A stretch of DNA of 15,647 bases from an uncultured Spirochaetia bacterium. Lineage in GTDB: Bacteria; Spirochaetota; UBA4802; JAGODF01. A program made the translations under genes and the position numbers. Where the stretch lies: contig CALCJG010000169.1 in NCBI GenBank assembly GCA_937967705.1, positions 1 to 15,647 of the forward strand, given 5' to 3'. The notes below the pieces were generated by a model. The model made no database searches and was not told where the DNA came from. It was given only the letters and a program-made list of their open reading frames with translations. How positions within the stretch are numbered: the stretch's first letter is position 1; each line of letters starts with the position of its first letter. This document shows, in pieces, positions 1-6,292 of this stretch.

Positions 1-2
1 TC

Positions 3-410
3 CTGCGCGCCCTCGGCCTGGAGCGCACGACGCTGATCCGCTGGCTGCTCGCTGAAGGCGCCCTGGTCGGGCTGCTCGGCGGCGTCCTCGGGGTCGCGCT
101 CGGCTACGGCCTGGCCTGGATGGCCCTGCAAGCCCTCGGTGGCGATCTCGGCGCCGGCTATTTTTCCGGACTGCAACCGCAGCTTGAATTCAAGCCGGCG
201 CTGACAGCCTTCTACATCATGCTCGGGCTGCTCGCCGGGCTGGCCGGCGCCGGTCTGCCGGCCCTCCAGGCCGCCGACATTTCGCCGGCCCAGGCCCTCA
301 AGTCAAGTGGTGATGCCCTGGCCTTGAACAACCATCGCCACCCATGGACCGGCCTGCTGGCCCTGGCTGCCAGCCTGGCCGCCTGCTTCATTCCGCCCCT
401 CGGCGGCCTT
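3..410 (+). CDS. FtsX/MacB-type ABC transporter permease, C-terminal fragment
   Basis: The frame is open from base 3 with no start inside the window, so the 5' end is missing. It begins LRALGLERTTLIRWLLAEG, the motif that precedes the third membrane helix in FtsX/MacB-type permeases, followed by a glycine- and leucine-rich helix, a short loop, a second helix, and the Q(A)ADISPAQALKS motif that closes the first FtsX domain. A further helix then starts and ends in a PPLGGLFGY-like segment near base 419. In the family this protein works with an ATPase to export lipoproteins, peptides or drugs across the inner membrane. GC content here is far higher than anywhere else in the window. The frame stays open to 722, but past about 410 it is the antisense of metH, so the real permease sequence ends at the junction. 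The family assignment is firm; the specific substrate is unknown. Confidence 0.8.
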
Positions 411-689
411 TTTGGCTATGGCCGCTGCCGCGCTGTTGAGTTCTTCACAACGATGCGCCAGTCCGTATTCGGCCAGCTTAAGGGTGCTCCCGCCGAAGCT
501 GTTGGTTTCGAGGATCTGGACTCCTATGTCTGCATAGGCCCTGTGTATATCCAGTATGACCTCGGGATTCTCTACATTCAGCAGTTCGAAACAGCCGGAG
601 AAGCCGGGGAGCTTCTGAAAAAGCAGGGTACCCATGGCCCCGTCAATGCAGATCAGTCCAGGTTCGTTCAGTTTCTTGCGGAAGTTCAT
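405..689 (-). CDS. metH: Methionine synthase (5-methyltetrahydrofolate-homocysteine methyltransferase), N-terminal fragment
   Basis: Read on the minus strand from ATG at 689, the protein shows the homocysteine S-methyltransferase start: ICIDGAMGTLL (residues 13-23), FELLNVENPEVILDIHRAY (34-52), ILETNSFGG (59-67), LAEYGL (72-77) and EELNSAAAAIAKKA (82-95). This N-terminal barrel binds homocysteine and its zinc in MetH. About 95 residues of roughly 1100-1200 are present; beyond residue 95 the frame reads nonsense derived from the antisense of the GC-rich permease. A GAGGAG ribosome-binding site lies about 10 bases before the ATG. The gene has its own promoter and a long leader (see the entries at 818-846 and 714-776). 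A free-standing homocysteine methyltransferase (BhmT/MmuM type) is possible because the rest is missing, but the motif spacing fits MetH. Confidence 0.75.
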
Positions 690-713
690 GGTTTTGTCTC
701 CTCATTTCGCGAA

Positions 714-776
714 TCGGGATAAATCCCGGAAGCAGGGGCTACTCTCATCCCATGCCCTGTCGGCCCCCATAGGCAT
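714..776 (-). promoter_or_regulatory. Structured metH leader: possible H-type pseudoknot and a hairpin
   Basis: Reading the minus strand, ATGCCT (776-771) can pair with GGGCAT (757-752). The loop between them holds GGGGC (767-763), which can pair with GCCCC (739-735) downstream, giving an H-type pseudoknot with linkers of about 2-4, 5 and 12 bases. It is followed by the hairpin CGGGAT/ATCCCG at 715-728, which stands just before the GAGGAG ribosome-binding site and start codon at 689. I see no match to the SAM-I, SAM-II, SAH, THF or cobalamin riboswitch consensus sequences I know. The pairing is directly visible; a regulatory role is inference. Confidence 0.35.
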
Positions 777-817
777 TGAGTATTTCTGCTAAAACAGCCT
801 GTTTATCCCTTTCTGGC

Positions 818-846
818 AATATATACAAGGATTTTTTTTATGACAA
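818..846 (-). promoter_or_regulatory. Sigma-70-type promoter for metH
   Basis: On the minus strand there is TTGTCA (846-841), a 17-base spacer that is mostly A in its first half, and TATATT (823-818). Both boxes match the consensus at five of six positions and the spacing is optimal. Transcription would start near 811, which leaves a leader of about 120 bases before the metH start codon at 689. Confidence 0.6.
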
Positions 847-1309
847 GACGGAGGGGCGCCGGCTTTTACAAACAACGGGGTTCTTTGTTAAGATAAATTT
901 AAGTGATCAAAAGGGAAGGCGTATCAATAAATATTTATGTCTCATATAATCTGTTTGAATTTTTTTCCCCGCAGATTTTTTTTTCTTGATATAATTATTG
1001 TCATTTTAGAAAAGTATGTTATATTTAATTCAATATTTTCCATGCAGTATTCCGGGGGGGTGATATCCGAGCCGTATTGCTTATACTTTTTAAAATAATA
1101 AAAAATTAATAATAATTTATTGACATATTTCTGAAATGATTTTTTTTTGCATTTCGCCTTATTAAAGGGCGGACGGCAGGGAAAAATCATATCGGTTTCC
1201 GGAAGGGATACTGATCCCCAAGGCAAAGAACCCGTTGCTCCACAATGGGTTTAAAAAAGCATACACGCACTCGAGTGTAGAAGATATTAAGCGGTAAGAG
1301 GTGATTGCC
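847..1309 (+). other. AT-rich spacer and presumed speD leader
   Basis: This 463-base stretch has no convincing gene. It contains a possible plus-strand promoter, TTGTCA (998-1003), 16 bases, TATATT (1020-1025), a G7 run at 1054-1060, and a lone TTGACA at 1120-1125 with no good -10 box after it. Close to speD there are two consecutive hairpins: GGGAT/ATCCC (1205-1209 with 1214-1218, loop ACTG), and a 10-bp stem with two G-T pairs (1228-1237 with 1243-1252, loop CTCCA). Then comes the perfect palindrome CACTCGAGTG (1268-1277). No T-run follows the second hairpin, so it is not an obvious terminator. A 94-residue minus-strand frame at 942-1226 looks like random AT-rich sequence. Confidence 0.45.
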
Positions 1310-1720
1310 ATGGAGGGTTTGGGTACACATGTCATAGCGGAGCTCTTCAACTGCGACGAGTACCACATTAACAATCTAAAAAAGGTTGAGGAGGTAATGA
1401 TGGCCGCTGCCGAACTCTCTAAGGCCACAATTATAAAACCTTTCTTCCATAAGTTCTCACCCTATGGTATCAGCGGCGTTATTGTGATCGCTGAATCTCA
1501 CTTTACAATTCATACATGGCCTGAATACGGGTATGCGGCGGTGGACGTCTTCACCTGCGGGGATCTTGATTATCAGGCAGCACTGGACTACATCAAGACC
1601 GAGTTGGGGGCCGAACGCTGCTCGCTCTTCCAGCTCCAAAGGGGTATTTTGCCCGAAACGAAAAAGATTTCTGATATCCCAGCTATTCTGGAGGTGGAAA
1701 ATGCAGGCTTTGTTGAATAG
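1310..1720 (+). CDS. speD: S-adenosylmethionine decarboxylase proenzyme
   Basis: This is a pyruvoyl-dependent decarboxylase that makes decarboxylated S-adenosylmethionine, the aminopropyl donor for spermidine. The 136-residue protein starts MEGLGTHVIAELFNC, as in bacterial class 1B SpeD. The self-cleavage site is AESHFTIHTWPE: Glu62-Ser63, where Ser63 becomes the pyruvoyl group, with His68 and Cys83 (DVFTCGD) at the positions known from the Thermotoga enzyme. I chose ATG 1310 because AAGAGGTG at 1296-1303 is a ribosome-binding site with six bases of spacing; the GTG at 1301 lies inside that site. The stop is TAG. The last 20 bases overlap the next gene, which has its own strong ribosome-binding site within speD, so the two are likely translated in a fixed ratio. 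Full length and intact. Confidence 0.95.
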   Translation: MEGLGTHVIAELFNCDEYHINNLKKVEEVMMAAAELSKATIIKPFFHKFSPYGISGVIVIAESHFTIHTWPEYGYAAVDVFTCGDLDYQAALDYIKTELGAERCSLFQLQRGILPETKKISDIPAILEVENAGFVE

Positions 1721-2120
1721 AACAACACGCGTTCATCAAATCCCAACATCGGATCAGTACAGTGATCTAGGTGCCTGGGGGCTTTACAGCAGTGTGGACA
1801 TACATAACTGCGATCCCGATATTATCCGTGACGCAGAGATGATCAAGCAGTATGTGATTCAGCTCTGTGATCTGATCGGAATGAAACGCTTTGGGGAGAC
1901 GCAGGTGGTGCATTTCGGTGAGGATGAGAAGGTTGCCGGATATTCCATGATTCAGCTTATCGAAACATCGCTGATATCTGGACATTTCGCCAATCTTACG
2001 AATACATCCTATATCGATGTTTTTAGCTGCAAGTATTATGACCCCGAGGTGGTTGCGCATTTTTCGCTCAGCTATTTCAAGGGGATGGATTATACGCTGA
2101 ACGTTGCGTTAAGAAAATAA
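1701..2120 (+). CDS. Divergent SpeD-family (pyruvoyl decarboxylase-like) protein
   Basis: This 139-residue protein starts at ATG 1701, six bases after a near-perfect GGAGG (1690-1694) inside the end of speD. It aligns without gaps to SpeD across the active-site region: ETSLISGH against AESHFTIH, and YIDVFSC against AVDVFTC. Ser90, His95 and Cys110 therefore take the places of Ser63, His68 and Cys83. The residue before the serine is Thr instead of Glu, and the TWPE segment after the histidine is FANL. So the chemistry may survive while the substrate pocket differs. SpeD homologues that act as ornithine or arginine decarboxylases are known; the position beside speD and speE would suit that, by supplying putrescine or agmatine. 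It could instead be an inactive partner subunit of SpeD. Family membership is well supported; the function is inference. Confidence 0.8.
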   Translation: MQALLNRTTRVHQIPTSDQYSDLGAWGLYSSVDIHNCDPDIIRDAEMIKQYVIQLCDLIGMKRFGETQVVHFGEDEKVAGYSMIQLIETSLISGHFANLTNTSYIDVFSCKYYDPEVVAHFSLSYFKGMDYTLNVALRK

Positions 2121-2137
2121 AACGGTTTCCAATACAA

Positions 2138-2169
2138 AGCCACACTCTCCTGGCAAAGGGGGTGTGGCT
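2138..2169 (+). terminator. Hairpin between the speD paralogue and speE, possible weak terminator
   Basis: AGCCACAC (2138-2145) pairs with GTGTGGCT (2162-2169), and four more pairs (two G-T) extend the stem inward to give 12 bp with an 8-base loop. Only a weak run, ATTTCC, follows, so complete termination is doubtful. It may lower readthrough into speE or protect the upstream message. No other gene lies in the 135-base gap. Confidence 0.4.
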
Positions 2170-2255
2170 ATTTCCATTGCCACTGATGTTCTTCAGTCTA
2201 TTCCCTATACCTTTTTTTATATTTGTGAACTGCTGATACCGGGAGGTTGAATAAG

Positions 2256-3122
2256 ATGTCTGGAACTCCTTATCTATGGTTTGAAGAGACGCTGGAAATT
2301 CCTTCGGGAAGGACCATTAAAATAGAGATAGAAAATCTCATTGAGCGTATCGATTCGAAATTTCAGAGGATCGAGGTTTACAAAACCAAACCCTTCGGGA
2401 GAATGCTGGTGCTTGACGGCGTCATCATGTGTACCGAGTGGGACGAATGCGCCTACCATGAGATGATCACCCATGTTCCTCTCTTTGCTCATGCCCGTCC
2501 GGAAAAGGTCCTCATTATCGGGGGCGGGGACGGCGGTACAGCCCGGGAGGTGATCAAACATCCCTCTGTCAAACAGGTGGATGTCTGTGAGATAGACGAG
2601 GAGGTGGTCAATATATCCCGGCGGCATCTGCCGGTGATGGCCTGTTCCTTCGATGACAGCCGTGTAAAACTCTATCCCGAGGACGGGGCCCGTTTCATCA
2701 GGGAGAGGAAGAACAGTTATGATGTGGTCATCGTCGACTCCTCGGATCCCATTGGACCCGCTGAGGTCCTTTTTTCCGAAGAGTTCTATGCCTCGATGAA
2801 GGAATGCCTCAAAGAAGACGGGATTGCCGTGACACAGTCAGAATCCTTCTACTATCACGGTGACATTGTCGAGCGCCTGACAGGATTTGCCAAAAAGCTC
2901 TATCCACAGCAGGGATACTATTACACCCTGGTCCCCACCTATCCCAGCGGGATCATCGGTTTTACCTTCTGCTCCCGGAAATACCATCCCCTCAGGGATT
3001 ATCGGGAATCGGATGCCGCGGCAATGCTGCCCACATTGAGGTATTACAACCCCGGTGTGCATAAAGGGGCCTTTTCGCTGCCGAATTTCATCAAGAACCG
3101 GATCGGATTAGAGGGTTTTTAA
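2256..3122 (+). CDS. speE: Spermidine synthase (polyamine aminopropyltransferase)
   Basis: The enzyme transfers the aminopropyl group of decarboxylated S-adenosylmethionine to putrescine (or a related diamine) in the cytosol. The 288-residue protein has the small N-terminal beta domain followed by a Rossmann fold. Visible motifs are YHEM (67-70), LIIGGGDGGTAREV (86-99), CEIDEEVV (111-118), EDGARF (142-147), VDSSDPIGPAE (160-170, with the catalytic aspartate region), QSES (194-197) and TYPSGIIGF (228-236). I chose ATG 2256 because GGGAGG at 2241-2246 lies nine bases before it; TTG 2247 directly abuts that site. It follows the two speD-type genes on the same strand, 135 bases away. Its last 15 bases overlap the convergent hydrolase gene. 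Whether it prefers putrescine, cadaverine or agmatine cannot be told from sequence alone. Confidence 0.95.
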   Translation: MSGTPYLWFEETLEIPSGRTIKIEIENLIERIDSKFQRIEVYKTKPFGRMLVLDGVIMCTEWDECAYHEMITHVPLFAHARPEKVLIIGGGDGGTAREVIKHPSVKQVDVCEIDEEVVNISRRHLPVMACSFDDSRVKLYPEDGARFIRERKNSYDVVIVDSSDPIGPAEVLFSEEFYASMKECLKEDGIAVTQSESFYYHGDIVERLTGFAKKLYPQQGYYYTLVPTYPSGIIGFTFCSRKYHPLRDYRESDAAAMLPTLRYYNPGVHKGAFSLPNFIKNRIGLEGF

Positions 3123-3881
3123 AAACTCATCCATGTCCATGTTGACCCTGTCGGGGAGTTCCAGATAGGGCATGTGTCCGGTGTGGTCATAGGCAATGAA
3201 GACCGACCGGTCTATGCCGTCGCTCAACTCCTCGGAGATTTCGGCTGGGAGCATTTTATCCCTGGCGTTGGCAAGCACGAGAACGGGTACACGGACGGAT
3301 GAAAGCATGTCCCGATAGTCATAATCCGCACAAATCCTGAAATCTCTTTCCAGAATATCCTGACGGACCTCCGAAAGGCCCTTGCGGGCCAGATTCAACA
3401 GATTTTCCGGGGCATTTTTACTGTAAGAAAAACGGACCAGAAATTCGCAGAATTGAGGATAATCCTTGGTAATCAGGTCGAAGACAATATCCGAAACGGG
3501 CAGAACCGCTCCTGCGGAGATGATAACCATGGCCTTGATTTTTTCCGGGCTGCGTCGATACAATTCCAGGCATAGGCCCCCGCCCATCGAATGACCGCAG
3601 GGTATGATACCTTCTAGGCCTTCCGTTTCCATGACGGAGTATACCGCATCGATGTAATCACCCAATACAGGGACGCTCTTCAGCGGGGATTCCCCGTGTC
3701 CCGGTAGATCCAGGGACAGGGCCAGGTGCTCCCTGCCGAAATGCTGCAGCTGCTGCAGGTAGAGCCGGGAATCACCACCAGCCCCCGGAAGAAAAACGAG
3801 AGCGAATCCCTTTCTCTCGCCGGCGACGCGGTAATGAATCCGGTTCCCTCTCAATTCGGTAAAACGGCTCTCCAGCTTCAT
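3108..3881 (-). CDS. Alpha/beta-hydrolase fold protein
   Basis: A 257-residue single-domain hydrolase of the usual length. In order: the oxyanion-hole region FLPGAGGDSR (30-39), the DLPGHGES strand-turn (58-65), the nucleophile elbow CGHSMGGG (95-102) with Ser98, the catalytic acid in NARDKMLP (205-212) with Asp208, and the catalytic base in DHTGHMPYLE (232-241) with His236. A cap region of helices lies between about 125 and 190. There is no signal peptide, so it should be cytosolic. The start has a GGGAGGG ribosome-binding site. The gene follows the permease on the same strand after 52 bases, but a terminator-like hairpin sits between them. Substrate unknown; an esterase or meta-cleavage-product hydrolase-like activity is the usual guess for such proteins. 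Confidence 0.9.
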   Translation of the reverse strand: MKLESRFTELRGNRIHYRVAGERKGFALVFLPGAGGDSRLYLQQLQHFGREHLALSLDLPGHGESPLKSVPVLGDYIDAVYSVMETEGLEGIIPCGHSMGGGLCLELYRRSPEKIKAMVIISAGAVLPVSDIVFDLITKDYPQFCEFLVRFSYSKNAPENLLNLARKGLSEVRQDILERDFRICADYDYRDMLSSVRVPVLVLANARDKMLPAEISEELSDGIDRSVFIAYDHTGHMPYLELPDRVNMDMDEFLKTL

Positions 3882-3933
3882 TTTGCCCTCCCTGCTTTAC
3901 CTGTATTTCCAATCCTATTCTATAGGACTTTCC

Positions 3934-5184
3934 TTATACGACAACAAGAAAAAACCAGTAAACCAGCAGGTTTACTATGGTAAGGGGAAGCCCTATGCGG
4001 AAAAACTCCCAGAAGCTTATGCTCTGACCCCTTTTTTCGGCGCCCTGGAGGATGATGACGTTGCTGGCCGCTCCTATCAGGGTGAGATTTCCCGCTATCG
4101 TGCTTCCCGCGGCCAGGGCCATCATGCTTGTAGCGCCCGCGTTAATATGCTGCAGCAGGGGCAGGAAGAGGGCGACAAAGGGGACATTTGATATAAACTG
4201 GCTGATGACGACACTGAGGGAGAGGATCATGGCCGGTGATGACAGGTTTATTTTCAGTAGAACGATGATTCCCTGAAAGAAACCGGACCCCCACACCGCT
4301 GCCATCAGGACGAACATCGCGGCAAAGAAGGTCAGGGTGGCCCAGTCAATATTCTTCAGAATCTGAAAGCGGCGTCTGCTGAAAAGGAGCAGGGGGGCGG
4401 CGGATATGAGGGCGATGTGTGTCAGGGAAAAATTCCAGTTGCTTCCCAAAAAGAACCCCATGATCTTTATGCCCACCAGAGCGACAACCGCCAGCAGTGA
4501 AAGGCGTGAAAGACGGGCCAGGTTTTTGTCCTTAATGGGCTCTCTCATGTGGCGCAGTGTCTGGTCATGAAAGTGCTCCCTGTAGAAGAGCTTAAGGATC
4601 AAATAGGTGATAAAAAGGTTGATCAGGGAGGGAAGCAGTAGATATCGGAAAAAGGTGAGGAAGGGATTGCCGATGCCTCCCCCCAGGGCTACCAGGAGGT
4701 TTTGGGGATTGCCGATGGGACTGCACACGCTGCCGATTGTAATGGCGTAAGCCAGGGCAAGCAGGAGCAGCCTGGGATTGATTCTGTGATTGTCCGCGAA
4801 GAAAAGCATCAGGGGTGGCCCAATGACGGCGAGGGTGTCATTCATCAGAAATGCGGATAACAGCCCCATGCTGTAAAGAACCATCAGGACCAGGCCGTCC
4901 ACACTCCGGGCCCTTCTGAAAAGGTGGTAGGAAAGATGTGTCAGATATCCGCTCTTGTGCAGGGCCTCCCCTATGACGAACATCCCCGTCAGAAAGAGCA
5001 TCACATCAGCGTTTATGGATTTAAAAGCGTTTTCCGGGGAGATGCTGCCCGAGAGGATAACAGCCGCTGCTCCGCCCAGCATGATCTGCCATATCTGAAG
5101 ACGGATTTTTCCGATGCGCCGGGTGATGATCAGCACAAAAACCGCAATAAGTACGGCAATGGAAAAATCAAAGCAGCGCAGCAT
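3934..5184 (-). CDS. SLC13/ArsB-type (ion transporter superfamily) permease
   Basis: A 416-residue integral membrane protein with about eleven or twelve hydrophobic segments and an N-terminal helix right at the start. It belongs to the ion-transporter superfamily that includes CitMHS, ArsB, DASS/SLC13 and E. coli YbiR. Two inverted-repeat halves are visible: SAFLMNDTLAVIGPPLML followed by GSVCSPIGNPQNLLVALGG in the first half, and SNVPFVALFLPLL followed by GSTIAGNLTLIGAASNVI in the second. These are the paired helical-hairpin and substrate/cation-site motifs of the superfamily. A basic loop (HDQTLRHMREPIKDK) separates the halves. The start codon at 5184 follows GGAG. Upstream is a divergent spacer shared with glyQ that carries an FNR-type box. 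The substrate (dicarboxylate, citrate, arsenite or other anion) cannot be inferred. Confidence 0.85.
   Translation of the reverse strand: MLRCFDFSIAVLIAVFVLIITRRIGKIRLQIWQIMLGGAAAVILSGSISPENAFKSINADVMLFLTGMFVIGEALHKSGYLTHLSYHLFRRARSVDGLVLMVLYSMGLLSAFLMNDTLAVIGPPLMLFFADNHRINPRLLLLALAYAITIGSVCSPIGNPQNLLVALGGGIGNPFLTFFRYLLLPSLINLFITYLILKLFYREHFHDQTLRHMREPIKDKNLARLSRLSLLAVVALVGIKIMGFFLGSNWNFSLTHIALISAAPLLLFSRRRFQILKNIDWATLTFFAAMFVLMAAVWGSGFFQGIIVLLKINLSSPAMILSLSVVISQFISNVPFVALFLPLLQHINAGATSMMALAAGSTIAGNLTLIGAASNVIILQGAEKRGQSISFWEFFRIGLPLTIVNLLVYWFFLVVV
3949..3976 (-). terminator. Terminator-like hairpin within the last permease codons
   Basis: On the minus strand AGTAAACC (3976-3969), loop TGCT and GGTTTACT (3964-3957) form a perfect 8-bp stem, followed two bases later by TTTTTT (3954-3949) and CTTGTT. 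It has the form of an intrinsic terminator but lies upstream of the permease stop codon (3934-3936), covering codons of the final NLLVYWFFLV. A translating ribosome would mask it, so it would act mainly when translation stalls or is absent, and it would separate the permease from the hydrolase downstream. Confidence 0.55.
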
Positions 5185-5288
5185 AGGGCTCCTTCATCAA
5201 CATTATGCAAAGTTCCCACCGGCTTATCCGCCCAGTGGTTAATGTCAAATGGAATTATGGCGCCCCTGGGGTGAGGCGTGTTTTTTTC

Positions 5289-5302
5289 TTGATTTTTATC
5301 AA
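5289..5302. promoter_or_regulatory. Perfect FNR/CRP-family box
   Basis: TTGATTTTTATCAA matches the FNR consensus TTGAT-N4-ATCAA at all ten fixed positions. It is in the 208-base divergent spacer between the permease start (5184) and the glyQ start (5393). A run of seven T stands just before it. I could not find a clear -10 box at the distance typical of a class II activated promoter; TATCAT at 5314-5319 would put the site about 30 bases before the start point. Which of the two operons it controls is open. Confidence 0.5.
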
Positions 5303-5392
5303 ACCCTCTGGGATTATCATTCCTTACTGCAAAGCAGCCGGGAACAGGATCATAATATATCAGTTCCTTCCCAAGGACGAGAGGTGTTTTCT

Positions 5393-6289
5393 ATGTACTT
5401 TCAGGATATCATTGCAAATCTGAACGATTACTGGACAAAAAAGGGGTGTATTGTCATTCAGGGTTATGACCTGGAAGTTGGGGCCGGTACGTTCAATCCC
5501 GCTACGTTCCTGCGGGCCCTGGGACCTGAGCCCTGGAATGTAGCCTATGTGGAGCCCTCCCGGCGGCCGACTGACGGCCGTTACGGCGACAATCCCAACC
5601 GGTTGCAGCATTACTATCAGTATCAGGTCATCATGAAACCCTCCCCGGTGGATGTGCAGGATCTTTATCTGGATTCCCTCCGCCACCTCGGTGTGAAGCT
5701 CGAGGAGCATGATGTTCGTTTCGTGGAGGACGACTGGGAATCCCCTACCCTGGGAGCGGCCGGCCTGGGCTGGGAGGTATGGCTTGACGGCATGGAAATC
5801 ACACAATTCACGTACTTTCAGCAGTGCGGCAGTTTCGATCTGGATCCCATCCCCGTGGAGCTAACCTATGGCCTGGAACGCATCTGCATGTTCATCCAGG
5901 GGGTCAACAGCGTCTTCGATATTCAGTGGAATGAAAAAGTCACCTACCGGGACGTCCATCATCGCAGTGAATTCGAGTTTTCCCACTACAATTTCAACAT
6001 CGCTGACGTCGATCTGCATTTCAAGCTCTTCGACCTCTATGAAAATGAGTGCCTGTCCATACTGGAGGATTCCTCTGTGAAAATCGTTCTCCCTGCCTAT
6101 GATTATGTTCTAAAATGCTCCCATGCCTTTAATATGCTGGATGCCCGGGGGGCCATATCAGTAACGGAAAGGGTGGGGTATATCGCGCGGGTTCGCAATG
6201 TCGCCCGCCGATGTGCGGAGCGATATCTGGAGATTAGGGAAGAGATGGGTTTTCCTCTTCTCAAAAATGTGAGAGCAAAGGCTGTTTAG
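5393..6289 (+). CDS. glyQ: Glycyl-tRNA synthetase alpha subunit
   Basis: This is the catalytic class II subunit of the bacterial alpha2beta2 glycyl-tRNA synthetase, which activates glycine and charges tRNA-Gly together with GlyS. The 298-residue length is standard. Characteristic stretches are [19 protein letters not shown] near residue 14, [82 protein letters not shown] and the C-terminal [15 protein letters not shown] chose ATG 5393 because it gives the family N-terminus ([10 protein letters not shown]) and follows AGAGGTG; the frame is open upstream to 5249 but without family sequence. The stop is three bases before nrnA. The partner gene glyS, which very often follows glyQ, is not in this window. 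Confidence 0.96.
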   Translation: MYFQDIIANLNDYWTKKGCIVIQGYDLEVGAGTFNPATFLRALGPEPWNVAYVEPSRRPTDGRYGDNPNRLQHYYQYQVIMKPSPVDVQDLYLDSLRHLGVKLEEHDVRFVEDDWESPTLGAAGLGWEVWLDGMEITQFTYFQQCGSFDLDPIPVELTYGLERICMFIQGVNSVFDIQWNEKVTYRDVHHRSEFEFSHYNFNIADVDLHFKLFDLYENECLSILEDSSVKIVLPAYDYVLKCSHAFNMLDARGAISVTERVGYIARVRNVARRCAERYLEIREEMGFPLLKNVRAKAV

Positions 6290-6292
6290 AGA

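Noticed and set aside
120..722. A 200-residue plus-strand open frame running across the permease/metH join
   Set aside because: Only the part before about 410 is permease-like; the remainder is the antisense of metH, so the frame is a by-product of the join.
690..840. Known SAM, SAH, THF or cobalamin riboswitch before metH
   Set aside because: I compared the leader by eye with the conserved cores I know and found no match; only an unassigned pseudoknot-like pairing remains.
942..1226. A 94-residue minus-strand frame in the spacer before speD
   Set aside because: Its composition is that of random AT-rich DNA (Lys/Ile/Phe/Tyr-rich), with no ribosome-binding site or recognisable motif.
1301..1309. 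GTG 1301 as the speD start
   Set aside because: The GTG is part of the AAGAGGTG ribosome-binding site for ATG 1310, which also gives the family N-terminus and the standard residue numbering.
4924..5274. A 116-residue plus-strand frame opposite the permease start
   Set aside because: It is a shadow of the membrane-protein coding sequence and is polar and low-motif.
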